Source: Buxus sempervirens (taxonomy: Eukaryota; Streptophyta; Magnoliopsida; Buxales; Buxaceae). From it: DNA of 64,000 nucleotides. The position numbers were made by a program, and so were the translations under genes. The notes beneath the pieces were generated by a model. It was not told the DNA's origin. It saw only the letters and a program-made list of their open reading frames with translations, and made no database searches. The stretch spans positions 10,030,048 through 10,094,047 of the forward strand of contig OX387194.1 in assembly GCA_947561395.2 (NCBI GenBank), given 5' to 3'. Shown here one piece after another: positions 9,971 to 21,870 of this stretch (positions are counted from its first letter, which is position 1; the number at the start of each line of letters is the position of its first letter).

Positions 9971-12900
9971 TTAATCTGGAATATGATTTGTACAAACATA
10001 TCTAGCAGAGGAGCTTCCCAAAAAATCCGCAAGCACAGCGGCATGGATCTCCTTAGGGTAACTATTTAACCAACAACAAGACCAAAAGTCGAGACCAAAA
10101 TTAGCTAATTGATCAGCACATGCATTTGCTTCCCTATAAGCAAAAGAAAATCTAAAATCTGAGAAACAAGAACATAGCAAAGTGGCTTCATTGAGCAGAG
10201 CAGCAATCTTCCAAGGTTGATTGTGAGGCTTGCCAAAACTTTCAACTAACACCTTGGAGTCACTTTCAATCCAGACTTTACTGCATTCTAGGAAACGAGC
10301 AAGCTTGATACCTTCAACAAGAGCATGAGCTTCTACAATAATCGAATTTGACCAGCCAATCTTTTGTGCTAAAGCTCCCAACACTCTACCATTTTCGTCT
10401 CTAACAATGGCTCCAATTGCAGCTTGTCCAGGGCACCCCTTTGCAGCATTGTCGACATTTAGCTTGATCCATCCCACACTTGGTCTTGCCCATCTGCATA
10501 ACAGCTTTTGTTTGTTTTCTTTGTCATCTTTGTTATAGATGTTTGCCAACTTGATTGTGTCCTCTTGTAACCTGTGGAACAAATCCATGGATGAGTTAAT
10601 AGATGGGGTAGTTCTTTCAAAGATTACCTTATTACGGGATAACCAAGTAGCCCAGCTGATGTTTGACCACGCTGCAGCTATCTGTTCCATAGGGGCCTCT
10701 CCTTTTGCATCCATTTTGAGAGTGTGATTGAACATCCATTCTTTGCATGACAGCCTCAAATCAGAATTTGGCAGATGCCCTCCTGTTGCACCAAACCAAA
10801 GAGCACAAATAAAACTACAATGAAGGAAAAGATGATTATTTGTTTCTTAATAATCATTACACAAAACACATGCTTCTGGGGGGGTTCCTAATCTGCTTTG
10901 AAGCAAATCATTTGTAGCATTAACTCCCTGCAGTTGTTTCCACATGAAGAACATAATCTTCTGTGGACATGGTAGGTGCCACAACTTCAGCCATCGCTTG
11001 TCTTCAGAATGCAAGTTTTGTGGGTTGGTGAACAACCTATATGCTGATGTGACAATGTAAATCCCAGAGGAGGTTTCCGCCCAAACCATTTTATCTTGAG
11101 AAGTACTTCAACCAACTGCTGTCTGAGATCTTGATTGATTCTCCACTAGCAATTATCCATCTTCTCCCCAGTTTTATGAATTCTCTAGTTTGGCACAGCT
11201 GTTTCCATAACCATGAGGCATTCCTTTTCACCTGAACCTGAAAAAAATCTTGACCATGAAAATATTTAGCCTTAAGTAACTTGACCCACAACTTGTCTTC
11301 ATTTGCCACCAAAGCCCAAGAATTTTTTGCAAACATGGCCAGGTTAAATTTCCTACTATCCCTTATATTTAAGCCTCCAAACCTCTTAGGCATACATACT
11401 TTTTCCCAACTAATTGTATGTAAAGTCCTATCCTTATTAGGCTTGTACCAAAAAAAAAATTTCTGGCTTCTTTGTCAATTTTGTCAGTTATGGTATAAGG
11501 GAGTTTCAGGCTAGCCATGTGGTATTGAGAGGTACTGAGCAATGAAGCATTAATAAGGGTCACCCTTCCAGCCTGGGTCAAGGTCTTAGCTTTCCATCCA
11601 GCAAGTTTTTTATTGGTTTTTTCAATGAGGTCTCTAAAATTACTGGTTTTAGGGTGATTTAACAAAGTAGGAATGCCCAAGTACTTGCTTGGCTTTTTAG
11701 TAGGTTTAATACCAAAAAGTCTAGCAATTTTACCTTTCTCTTTACCTGTAATGCTGGGACTTAGAAATAAATCAGATTTGATCAAATTAAGCTTATGACC
11801 TGCACACTCACAAAAACTGTTAATGATTGCATTCAGATTTCGTACATTATTAGCATTTGCTCTACCGAAGACCAAAAGATCATCAGCATAAAGCAGATGA
11901 TTAATTGGCTCGGCCACACGATTAACTCTTATGCCTTGAATAAAGTTATCATGCTCTGCTTTGGCAAGATTGGCCGACAACACTTGTTGGGTGAGGATGA
12001 ATAAATACGGGGATAAAGGATCCCCCTGTCTGATTCCGTGGGATGGGTGGATGAGGCCACAAGGTTTGCCATTAATCAAAATACTATAGGAAACAGTTCG
12101 GATGCAGAACATAATCATGTTGACAAATCTTTCCTTAAAACCAAAGGCTAACAAGGTTCTCTCAATGAAATTCCAATCAAGCCTGTCATAGGCCTTAGTT
12201 AGATCTAATTTAGCAGCAAAGAGACCCATTTTGCTTTTCCTTTTTTTCCCCTTGATGGTATGATATAATTCTTGGGCAATAATGATGTTCTCTTGGATGA
12301 GCCGACCAGGAACATAGGCAGACTGATAGGGGGAGACAAGTCTAGGCATTAAAGGTCTTAGCCTATCTACAATTAGCCTGGTTATGATTTTGTAACAAAA
12401 ATTGCAAAGGCTAATAGGTCTAAATTCATTAAGTCTTCTAGGGTTTTCCACTTTAGGGATGAGGACAATGTGGGTATAATTTAGCTTTCTATCAAAAACA
12501 CCATTCAGAAAAAACCCTTTAACTTGATCACAAACATCTTGACCTATAATGTCCCAGAAGTTCCTGAAAAAAATGCCTTGAAACCCATCAGGGCTAGGAC
12601 TCTTTAGAGCACCAAGCTTGTTCACCGTTTCCCATATTTCTTGATCCGTGACAGGTCTGGTAAGAATATCATTATCAAGATCTGAGACCAAAGGGGTGAT
12701 GTTACTGAGAACAAAAAAGTCTCTATCTTTCCCATCAGCAGAATAAACTCCAGAAAATTAATCAGTGAAGGTGGTTTCAATCTGCTTAGGGTCAATAATT
12801 TCTTCTTGATCATCATTTTTAATAGAGACTATTCTGTTAATGTGCCTTGTTTATGGTAGAGAGGTGAAAAAATTTAGTGTTGAGGTCTCCCTCTCTAAGC

Positions 12901-13267
12901 CACTTTATCCTAGATTTTTGGTGCCAATGCTGCTCTTGAGCTCTTAAAGCAGAAAGATAAGACTTATGAACTTCAGATTCCTTAGAGCTCAAGGCAGGAT
13001 CATCACTAAGTTCAAGAGTTTTTTGGATTTCTTTAAGTTGTTGATATAACTCAAGCACCCTATGGTTTATATCACCCACTTTTTCCCTGTTCCACTTGCT
13101 AATACATCCTCTTAAATGATTGAATTTGTTAGAGAGAGGACCCCTGCTATTATTCCGGCTATCTATGACAATGTTTTGGCATTGAGGCTCATCAAGCCAG
13201 AATTGCTCAAATCTGAAGGGTTTTTTCTTATTTTTGTTTTTTGAACCTTCAATACTTAAACACAGAG
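9971..13267 (-). pseudogene. LINE ORF2, reverse transcriptase to RNase H part, frameshifted
   Basis: This part would copy the LINE RNA at the nicked target. On the minus strand it begins at the nested-LTR junction with CLSIEGSKNKN and the RT N-terminal linker. The RT domain (12691-11369) shows KSPSPDGFQGIFF, RPISLCN, the palm motif LDLTKAYDRLDW, SHGIRQGDPLSPYLF and catalytic LLYADDLLVFG. A zinc-binding RVT segment with ACVLCNDY follows (11089-10847). The terminal RNase H domain (10759-9971) has the acidic residues of LNVDNAAKG, EAHALVEGIKLA and ESDSKVLV plus REANACADQLA. The frame is broken at about 12750, 11390, 11090 and 10840. An RNase H domain is known in many plant L1 elements. Confidence 0.88.
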
Positions 13268-13541
13268 TGTAGCACCCCGGAACCAAGTCCACACATGTTG
13301 GGTTTATACTGGTTCTCGAGCGCTACTTTAGGGCCCAAATTATTGAAACCTAACTTCAGAACTAACCTGATACACAAACATAGCATCCTAAAAATTTTTC
13401 GAAAAAACGGCTATATAACGCCTGTACATACGAGTATGGGCTAAGCCCTCAAACCACAAAACCATCACCTGATAAACACAGTTTATATCTTCATTCAAAA
13501 GAACTAACCATCACATATGTACAGGACAAAATAAAGTTCAC

Positions 13542-13544
<3 letters not shown>

Positions 13545-13620
<76 letters not shown>
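13545..13620. repeat. (CT)n microsatellite
   Basis: An uninterrupted CT dinucleotide run of about 38 units lies inside the nested solo LTR. It may be polymorphic. Confidence 0.95.
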
Positions 13621-13623
<3 letters not shown>

Positions 13624-15949
13624 TTATTTACAATATGTACAATATGGACAGTTTCAAAAATAACTTATATAACTATTCAACAAAAAGTTCCTTCTCGACC
13701 TCTAGTCGGGACGGTAGTAGTCTTCCGGTCTATAATCCGGGTAACCCTCGAACTCGACCCCACTACGCGTCACGCTCGCCGGGTCTGAAAACAAAACCGG
13801 TAAAACAAAACTCGCATGAGACTAATGTCTCAGTAAGTAGCACAATGCATGGGATAAACAGTTTATGCAGTTTCAATAAATAAATTAACATACTACATAT
13901 TATACGATTAATTCCAGCAAATCATGCAAAGAGTAATTCACATATATCAAAGATCAAATCACATAACAAAATAATTTCAGAGAATAAAGTGTGTGCAAAA
14001 TTCATGAATTAGCGTGTCTGTAAATCGGGTTAACCACCCTTAGCCGGTTTGCCACCTCACTACTCGCCTTCGAAGCCGCGCATGGTTATCGTACGAGTGG
14101 AGCACCCACACATGGGCTGGCACGCTGCAGCTCATCGATTCCACACGAAGGCCTCATCGATCCCACACGGTGGTACGCAAGTGGCCCGGGGTATTAACAC
14201 GACAAGCCAAGACTAACGCATGATCTAAACGGACTGTGGATCCACGACTCTCTATACGGCCTAGACTCATATAAGAATTAACTTTGCAAATATTTTACTA
14301 ACTAGAACCTGTAAGGGATCAACTACCTAAGAAAAACTCAATCCAAGTGAACCTCGCTGTTCACTTACCCTTAAAACCAGAGGCCATTCTGCCTTTCAGA
14401 ATACCATAGGCTCATTGCCTTTTTCATTTAACAAGAAGCCTCAGCTTCGATTGCCAATTACAACTCGCGAATCACTTTATCAACCCAAATCATTAACGAC
14501 TAAAGGTATAAAATAATTTTATAAACCAATTTTATAAAATATCCATGGTTGGTTTGAAATTGTCGTTTACTCTGCAGATTGAATTCTAACTAGTGACTTA
14601 TATGCTAAACCTGATTTAAGCTATAAGGAATTGGTACGCGTGCTATACATCATTGGAAAACTCTATGAATCTAGTTTCCAACGCAACAAACGGTGCTAAA
14701 ATCGGAGTTTCCTACAAGAAATTATGGATGTTTTACTACAGGTGGTTATAACCTGCCGCGAAATTAAATGGACGGAAATCATCAAATTCTCATGATTTTT
14801 CTTGCAATACTTCGAGTTCCGATTGGTCCGAAACCAATTCCATTCAACTACAATTATCTTAAACTAAATTTTAGAATGCTAATATGAATTTTTACACGAA
14901 GATTCTTAGCCTTCGCAAGCCACCAAATTCTTATACAAATTTAAGCCCAAATAACAGAATGAGTTTACCTTTAACTTCAAATTGTTAATTGATCTTCTTC
15001 CTACAAATTCCATGTCATTCTTGCCACCAATAACCTCTTTGTCAACCCTCTTATCAAGCTAACAATTCCACGAAAATGTTACAACAAATTGCTCCTGACA
15101 TCCATTCAAACCTTCAACCCCCAAATCAAAGATAGAAACGCTATAAAATGCCCAATTACATAACCTTTACATAACTGTTTTTTTCTTTTAATTTAGATAA
15201 CCACTGTGATACTACAGTACCGCAGCCTATGGGCACTAAGATTACTACTCTCATCACACTAATAACTCATATAAAAATCTGAACCTAGATTGCAACCCTC
15301 ATGGTAAATCAAAACCTGAATTGACTATTTTCTGCTACTTCTTTCTCAATCATAATCTAAAATTTGATTCAACTCATTTAGAATTTGATTTATCAGTTGT
15401 AGGATCTATGAGTAAATCGGCAAAATCAATAGTGGTAACTCAGGTGTGAAAAAAAATCTAAATCTACAAATTTAAACAATCAAAGTCTATTGGTGGTGTT
15501 ACTTTGAAATTGCTGCAAGATTCTGATTTACCTTCTGTGTAGAATCTGATTAACTACTATCACTAACTAAAATAGCCTAACCTCCGATTGGAGAACCTTC
15601 GTTTGCAACAGAGAAAGAATAAACAGAAATCAACAGGAATTGATCAACATAAATTCCTACTCCACCAACAGAAATCCCAACAGTCGTTTATCAAGCAACA
15701 AGAAATCAAAAGGAACGATTAAAGTCATCTGTCGATAGAAATCAACAAACAGTAGAGATCAGAAACTGACCAATAGAGATCAGAACATAGCAAATAGAAA
15801 CTAACCAATCGAAACCCCAACAATAGCAGCTATCGATCAAACAGAAACTGACCAATAGAGATCAGAAAATACAACAATAACAATCGATCAAACCGAGGAT
15901 TTGAAAACATGCTACTTACCGATTTTTGTAGAATCCCACGCCCAACCCT

Positions 15950-16330
15950 CTTTTCTCTGTCTCCTATTTCTTTCTTTTTCTTTCTTCTTTCTTCTTCCTT
16001 CTTCTCTTTTCTCTTCTTCCCCACGTTCTCTTCCTCTCTTATCCTCCTCTCTTCTTCTCCTCTTCCACTCGTTTCTTCCTTCTTCTTTGTTTTTTTTTTT
16101 TCTTGTTAAACCCCAACAGCACAAACAAGGACAACCCTTCCCTCTTCTTCTTCTCTTCCTCCTTTCCACCTTCTCTTCCTCCTTTCTTCTTCTTCTTCTG
16201 CTACGATCTCCCCTTCTCCTTCGTCCCTCTTCTTTTTTTTCTTTCTTCTTCTTCTTCTGCTGCGATCTCCCCTTCTCCTTCGTCCCTCTTCTTTTTTTTC
16301 TTGTTTTGTCTTTCCTTCCTTCTAAACCAA
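15950..16330. repeat. Low-complexity polypyrimidine tract
   Basis: Near-continuous TTC/TCC/TTTC repeats lie inside the solo LTR, including a duplicated stretch around 16195 and 16255 beginning CTTCTTCTTCTGCT. It opens long Ser/Phe/Leu-rich or Lys/Arg/Glu-rich reading frames that are not genes. Confidence 0.8.
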
Positions 16331-16577
16331 CAACCAAAACCCCCAAATGCACAAATGCCTTTTTTTTTTTTTTTAAAACCAATGAACCATGAACCACTTG
16401 AACCCAGTTCACTTAAACTTGAACCAACTCCAAATAAACCACTAAACTAACCAATAGCCCATTAAACGAATAACCAAAGGAATTAGTTAAACCAAATGAA
16501 ATTTTTTTTTCCTCTATTGTTCTTTAATAATTTTAATTAATCTTAATTAAAGTTTCTCAAAATTCCAGAATGTTACA

Positions 16578-17258
16578 CAGAGGGCTATGGTCTGATCCCA
16601 CTATAGGATCTTGCCAAAGAATAGCATTGGGAAATTGCGACATCCACTCGGTACTACAAAGGGTCCTGTCAATTTTTTCACTTATCCTACCCCCACCATT
16701 TCAGCCATTGTTCCAAGAAAACTTCATACCTTTAGAAGGGAGGTCAAAAAGATTGCAGTTATTAATGAAATTGTGAAAAAGTTCAGCTTTCCTTACTTGT
16801 ATACTATTTCCACCTCTTTTCTCATGATTGTAGAGGACAACATTGAAATCCCCTATGGCAGCCCATGGAACTACACTTCTTTCAGCAAAATATCTAAGTT
16901 GATTCCATTGTCTTTCTTGCATTTGGATATGTGAACTTGCATGCACAAAGGATAATTCAAAAGATGAATCTGGTCCTTCATAAATCAGCATGTGTATACA
17001 CCACGGCAAGGTGTGCAGGACATCAGCATTGCACGATTGATCCCATAATAACCAGTAACCTTCAGTTCTATTTACAGCAGGGCACCACCAAAAGTTGGGA
17101 TAACTCATCCTTCTTATTTTCTTTTCTGACCTTCGATCATCCATGAGTGTTTCTGATAAAAGCACTAGATTCGGCCTGTAAGTTCGAATAAGATTGCACA
17201 AATGCAATCTTGTCGGGGTTTGGCCAAGGCCCCGACAGTTCCAAGCCATCAGCTTCAT
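16578..17258 (-). pseudogene. LINE ORF2, AP-type endonuclease domain
   Basis: This N-terminal domain of ORF2 nicks target DNA to start reverse transcription. It starts at the ATG at 17258 with MKLMAWNCRGLGQ. It retains the expected catalytic landmarks: the Asn of NCRGL, the Glu of LLSETLMD, GDFN, and SDHSP at the very end. One TGA near 16700 interrupts the frame after KFSWNNG. The domain is cut at 16577 by the nested solo LTR and resumes at 13267. ORF1 ends about 150 bp upstream, the usual LINE arrangement. Confidence 0.88.
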
Positions 17259-17407
17259 CTCTTGCTCCCCAACCGGGGAGGATCAGACAAGGAGGGGAAA
17301 GAAATAGACAAAGCTGAATAGATATCAGCGGGGCTGGATTGACTACAAATCTGGAGGGTAGTCGACTTCCTTTTCTTAATGAGCTGGTAACCCTCCCCAT
17401 CATTCTG

Positions 17408-18395
17408 CTAGTCTGAGTCAGTGCATTCCCCTTCCTGGTGATCTTGAATAGTAATCGGACGAGCTCTGTTTTTAGGGTGGGAGATACCAATGGGCCGACT
17501 ATTACCAAGGGATGGGTGTTTTCTTCTCAAGGTGTTATGGGTGGTGGGATGGGCCTTTGAAATGGGTTGGTTAAGGAAAGGGTTTGGTTTGATTTGGCAG
17601 AGGGTTAGGTGGGGAGAGGCTTTAAAAGAGAATGAAGGGCTTTGATTTGGATCTTGGGCTTGAAACTGAAAAAGAGGTGAGACAAGAAGATTGGCCCCAT
17701 TGCAATTGGACCCATCAAAGCCACTGGCAGAGGACCCAACTTCCCTAACGGTCATAGAGCCGTTAGACCCGAAAATTTCAAACGAATCTTCAGTGTTTGA
17801 CTCGGCTTCTCCAGGCTGCTTGTCAGAAATTGCAGACCTAAGGTCAGAATTCCTCTGCAGATTAGACACCACACCATCTTCATTTTTGGAGGATTCTGGA
17901 AAGAGTTGACTCGGACCATCCTTCTGAGTTGGACTCACTTTCTTCTCCGGCAGCACAGATAACGGATTTCTTCGCTGCGACAGCAGCACTGATAAAGGCG
18001 TATCATATTTCCTGCAATCTGAAGAAGAGTTGTTGCCTTCCTTTCCCACAAAGGGGTTCTGGCAAGCAAGCACAGAGTGCCCAATACAACCACAAGAGAC
18101 ACAAAACAAAGGAAGGTTCTCAAATTTAAAATCAATCCAGATATTTGAGTTAGAACTAACCTCAAAGTATATCCCCGGTGGGATGGCTTTGTTTAACGGG
18201 AGCTTAATTTTTGCCAAAATAAAAGAAGACTTCTGAGCATCATCATTAAGTTCTAAACTCATAGGATCTCCAAATAGCTTTAGACAATCAGTTATGATCT
18301 TCCTGTCTTGAAATTTTTGAGGGATTCCATGGAGTTGCATCCACAAAATGATAGAGTTGAATCTATGGCTTTTGGCATCGTCCTCGGACTCAATG
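17408..18395 (-). pseudogene. LINE ORF1, gag-like zinc-knuckle protein (DUF4283/zf-CCHC_4 type)
   Basis: This is the nucleic-acid-binding ORF1 protein of plant L1 elements. On the minus strand it shows LWMQLHGIPQKFQDRKII, the end of the DUF4283 domain, then IWIDFKFENLPLFC and the knuckle CVSCGCIGHSVLAC. A Ser/Pro-rich low-complexity C-terminal region follows and ends at 17408. The reading frame can be followed upstream to the nested LTR at 18400 and continues after it (21996 to about 22080), but a stop appears there and the normal N-terminal part is missing or degenerate. Confidence 0.75.
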
Positions 18396-19606
18396 GGATC
18401 TGTGTGCGCGTGGGAAACGCGGCACGGGAAAATTCGGAGTCGCCACCGCCTGATGGGGTGCAGGCGGACACCTGGGTGCCTAATCTTGTCTATTAGGGCT
18501 TTTTGGTCTGCGGCTTTGAGATTCTAAGTAGGGTATCGGTTGCGGTCCGGGGAAGTCTGTAGACACCCCGGTCCACCCCGTCGGGTGACAGGTCCCTTAG
18601 GTTTATCCTGGTTAGAGTCAGCTTATTTTGGTCTCACCCGATTCCTAATCCGATATGCAGCTTGGTTGAGTCTGGCGGGACCACCTAAGTGGTGTGGGTC
18701 CCTTTAATTGCTTTTTATCTTGATTAATTAAGTAATCTGAGTCTGGTTGGGTGGGCCCCGTTGGAAGGCCCACGGTGTCCTTGGTGGGCTTAGTCAAGCC
18801 CGTGTGCCCTTGTGGGCCTCGGTCTATCCTAGGAGGCCCTTTGGGCTTTGGTTAAGTGCATTGATTTTACTTTAGGTTCAGATTTGAAGATTAAGTGTTT
18901 TTTATGCACAGGTGGGCCGGATTGGTTTGTGGGCCCCTTTGGTGGGCCCACATGGTGGCCAAGTAATTTTTATTGGATTTATCTTTTTAATCTGCCAAAG
19001 TGAGTTGGACACTGGGCTTGGGTCCCGTAGTCCAAATCTGGGCTTGTAAGCCCAAGTTACTAGAAGTTAGGGTTTGCACCCTTCCTTGGTTCGGTTGGTG
19101 GGGCCCGGTAGGCCCTTGCCCTGGGTCTCGGCCAAATCACGCATTTCATACATCAATTTCACAAGTCCGGTTCGGGCGGACCGCCTTAGGTTTGGCCCGC
19201 CCGGTTTAATCGGTTAATTTTGCTTATCTTGATTAAGCTGCATGCATACATGTTTATTGGGCTGGGTGGGCCCCGTTGGAAGGCCCACTGGAAATCAAGT
19301 TAGACCGGGGGTCCAAGTCCCATGTCGGGTTTCCGGGTGACTCGGAAACCCTGTTGGTTTATCCGGTTCGGTTCAGAAATAGCACTCACATCCAGCAATG
19401 AACACACGAAAAAACACAAGATTGACACTTTGTCAGAAAAAAAATTGGCTCATTGTGCTGGGTCCAAGGGGAGGTACTTGGGGGCCAAGGTACGAGTTGG
19501 ACGCGCAACGAACAAAGGGGGTGGGGGGTTCGCCCCCCGCGGTACGGTAAAGGGCATTTTTGGAATTTTCAAAAAAATAGGGCAATTCGGCAAGTTTTAG
19601 GGGTAT

Positions 19607-19850
19607 GCGCTCACTTCCTGAAGTGAGCGCCAGTAGGCGCTAAGAACCAGGCAAAATTTGGACCTAGCGCTCACTTGATACTAAGTGAGCGCGAGCTGGG
19701 TGGGAAGTGGGCGCGAGATGGGCGCCAGAATTACGCATGGTTTTAAGTGGGCGCGAGCTGAGCGCCAAGTGGGCGCCAGCTCGGCGGGTAGTGAGATAAA
19801 AGGGGCACCTACTTCCTAAGTGAGCGCCAAGTGGGCGGCTACTCACTGCG
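19607..19850. repeat. GC-rich cluster of short inverted and direct repeats in the LTR
   Basis: Perfect 10-bp stems occur at 19607-19630 (GCGCTCACTT / AAGTGAGCGC, 4-base loop) and 19667-19692 (same stem, 6-base loop). These are followed by many AGTGGGCGC and GAGCGCC direct copies. Confidence 0.85.
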
Positions 19851-21339
19851 ATTTTCAACACTCTGTTATTTTGAGATCTCCATCTCTGGCCGATTTTTTT
19901 CGGTCCGTAATTGTTCCACTGGTCTCCTAATATGCCCAGAACACCTCCCAACTAGTTTTGGATTTAATCTAAACACATTTTATTTCAAGTTTTGAAAACC
20001 CAGAAAACTCACAATACAAACATGCATTCAAAATACTTCACGAATAATATGCCCAGAACCCCTCCCCGGGCTTCGACCACTCCCCATAAGGCACTTAAAC
20101 TTGTATTGAAATTAATCTAAACATGCTTCATGCTACAACCCCAAATCTCTTAAAAGAAGGAAAAAAAACCAAACCCGATAAAAAAACAAACAGGTACAGA
20201 TGCATTAACAGCTTAAAAAGGGGGGGGGGGGGGTGATGGGAGCATGCTCAAGGGTGCACAAGCAGCAAATAGCATGTTAGCAAGTCCAGCAATGTAAAAA
20301 AAACAACAAAAAAACCACATGCAGACATTACATGCACTTTCCTCCCCCGACTGGACCTCCGAGTAGGCACACTAACATCTGAAGAAGGGAGAGAGGAGGG
20401 GGGTTTACAGGGATACATCAGATGAGTTAAATGAGGAGCTGGTTCTTTACAGGAGTGCCAGGTACCTCATGAGCACTCGGTGGATCAACAAAACCCTTGT
20501 CTTCTTCACGGGGTCGTGCATGAGGTCTCCCTTACCCTGGAGACCTCCATGTCACCCAAAATGGGGGAGCAACAAAATGCGTAGCAAGGGAAGGAAACAC
20601 AACAGTTGCGATGACATGCATACGACTCCCATTTTTATATATGTAAACAAGTGCGAAACATTACCTGGAGTTCCTACGTTCTGGTGCAAAGCGGCGGCTT
20701 CTCCTTGAGGTGGCACGAGCGCTGGAACTCTCTTCTCTTGCACCTCCAATAGCAACCGGCCTTCGTTTGGTTGTGCGGGGACGAGGAAGAAGCAAGGATG
20801 GGGGAGGGTTGGATCAAGGTGGGGAGCTTGGGGAGGCCGAAGCCACTGAGACAGGTAGGGTTCGGGTGGGGAAGGGGCTTGGGCACAGCACCTGAGCTAG
20901 CCAAAATTCCCAAACCCAAAAAAAAAACCTCTCTCCAAAAATTTTTCCAACCCTTTGCGCGAGATTTCGCGCGGTTTATATAGACCAAGGAAAAAAAAGA
21001 GGACCCACCCACTTAAAAAAAAAGGGCAGCTCACTTAAAAAAGGGTATCCGCTCAGCTTGAGCTAAGCGCATACCCAGCTGCCACGTCCGCGCGAGCGGC
21101 ATAATGATGAGAAATCATTTAATGCCGCCGCTCGCCGGTCGAAAAATCTAAAAAATTCAGATTTAGTCCCTAACAATTTTTGGTAAAATCCGATATTCTC
21201 GGATTTTTACAGATTTAGTCCCTGGGATATTTCGAATGTTCGGATATTTACGGATTTGATCCCTGAGATATTTTCCTGCGCAACTCGCCACGTGTGCAGC
21301 TTTTCGCCACGTGCGCAGATTGCCGGTTTTGCTGCACGG

Positions 21340-21870
21340 AAACTTCATCAGCTCATATTTTCTTCATCCGGACTCCGATCTGGGCAAACTTAGTTTCATT
21401 AGAATCGTATCGGAGCCCTCCATCCCATGACCTAGGGGTAGGCCTCTGAATCGGATTTTAGCAGAAAGTCAACTTTTGGCTCTGCTCAAGTTTGACCGCC
21501 CGCAGAACCTTTATCCGGACCCCGATTCCTGCAAACTCAGTTGCGTTGGAACCGTGTCGAGATTCTCCATCCAATGACCTAGGGGTAGGCCTCTGGATCG
21601 GATTTTAGCAGAAAGTCAACTTTTGGCTCTGCTCAAGTTTGACCGTCCGTAGAACCTTCATCCGGACCCCGATTCCTGCAAACTCAGCTGCGTTGGAACC
21701 GTGTCAAGATTCTCTATCCAATGACCTAGGGGTAGGCCTCTGGATCGGATTTTAGCAGAAAGTCAACTTTTGGCTCTGCTCAAGTTTGACCGTCCGCAGA
21801 ACCTTCATCCGGACCCCGATTCCTACAAACTCAGTTGCGTTGGAATCGTGTCAAGATTCTCTATCCAATG
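21340..21870. repeat. 147-bp tandem repeat, about 3.6 copies
   Basis: The marker GACCTAGGGGTAGGCCTCTG recurs at 21429, 21576 and 21723, and TTCATCCGGACCCCGATTCC-type words recur with the same 147-base period. The first unit is diverged; the others are nearly identical. The array lies near the U3 end of the LTR on the minus strand. Confidence 0.9.

Larger units (their letters stand above)
13268..16577 (-). mobile_element. Solo LTR, 3310 bp, nested in the LINE (Tekay/Del-like by its termini)
   Basis: The insertion splits LINE ORF2 exactly between ...SDHSPLCV and SIEGSK.... The target duplication CAGAG lies at 13263-13267 and 16578-16582, and the termini are TGTAGCACCCC and GAATGTTACA (TG...CA). 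No internal region is present, so this is a solo LTR left by LTR-LTR recombination. Termini of the TGTAACA...GGGGTGYTACA kind and LTRs over 3 kb are usual for Tekay/Del chromoviruses, which would put the LTR on the minus strand; that family call is from memory. Long pyrimidine-rich ORFs within it are low-complexity shadows. Confidence 0.85.

Noticed and set aside
15901-16450. Long Ser/Phe/Leu-rich and Lys/Arg/Glu-rich ORFs on both strands
   Set aside because: They come from a polypyrimidine low-complexity tract inside a solo LTR and have no domain-like composition.
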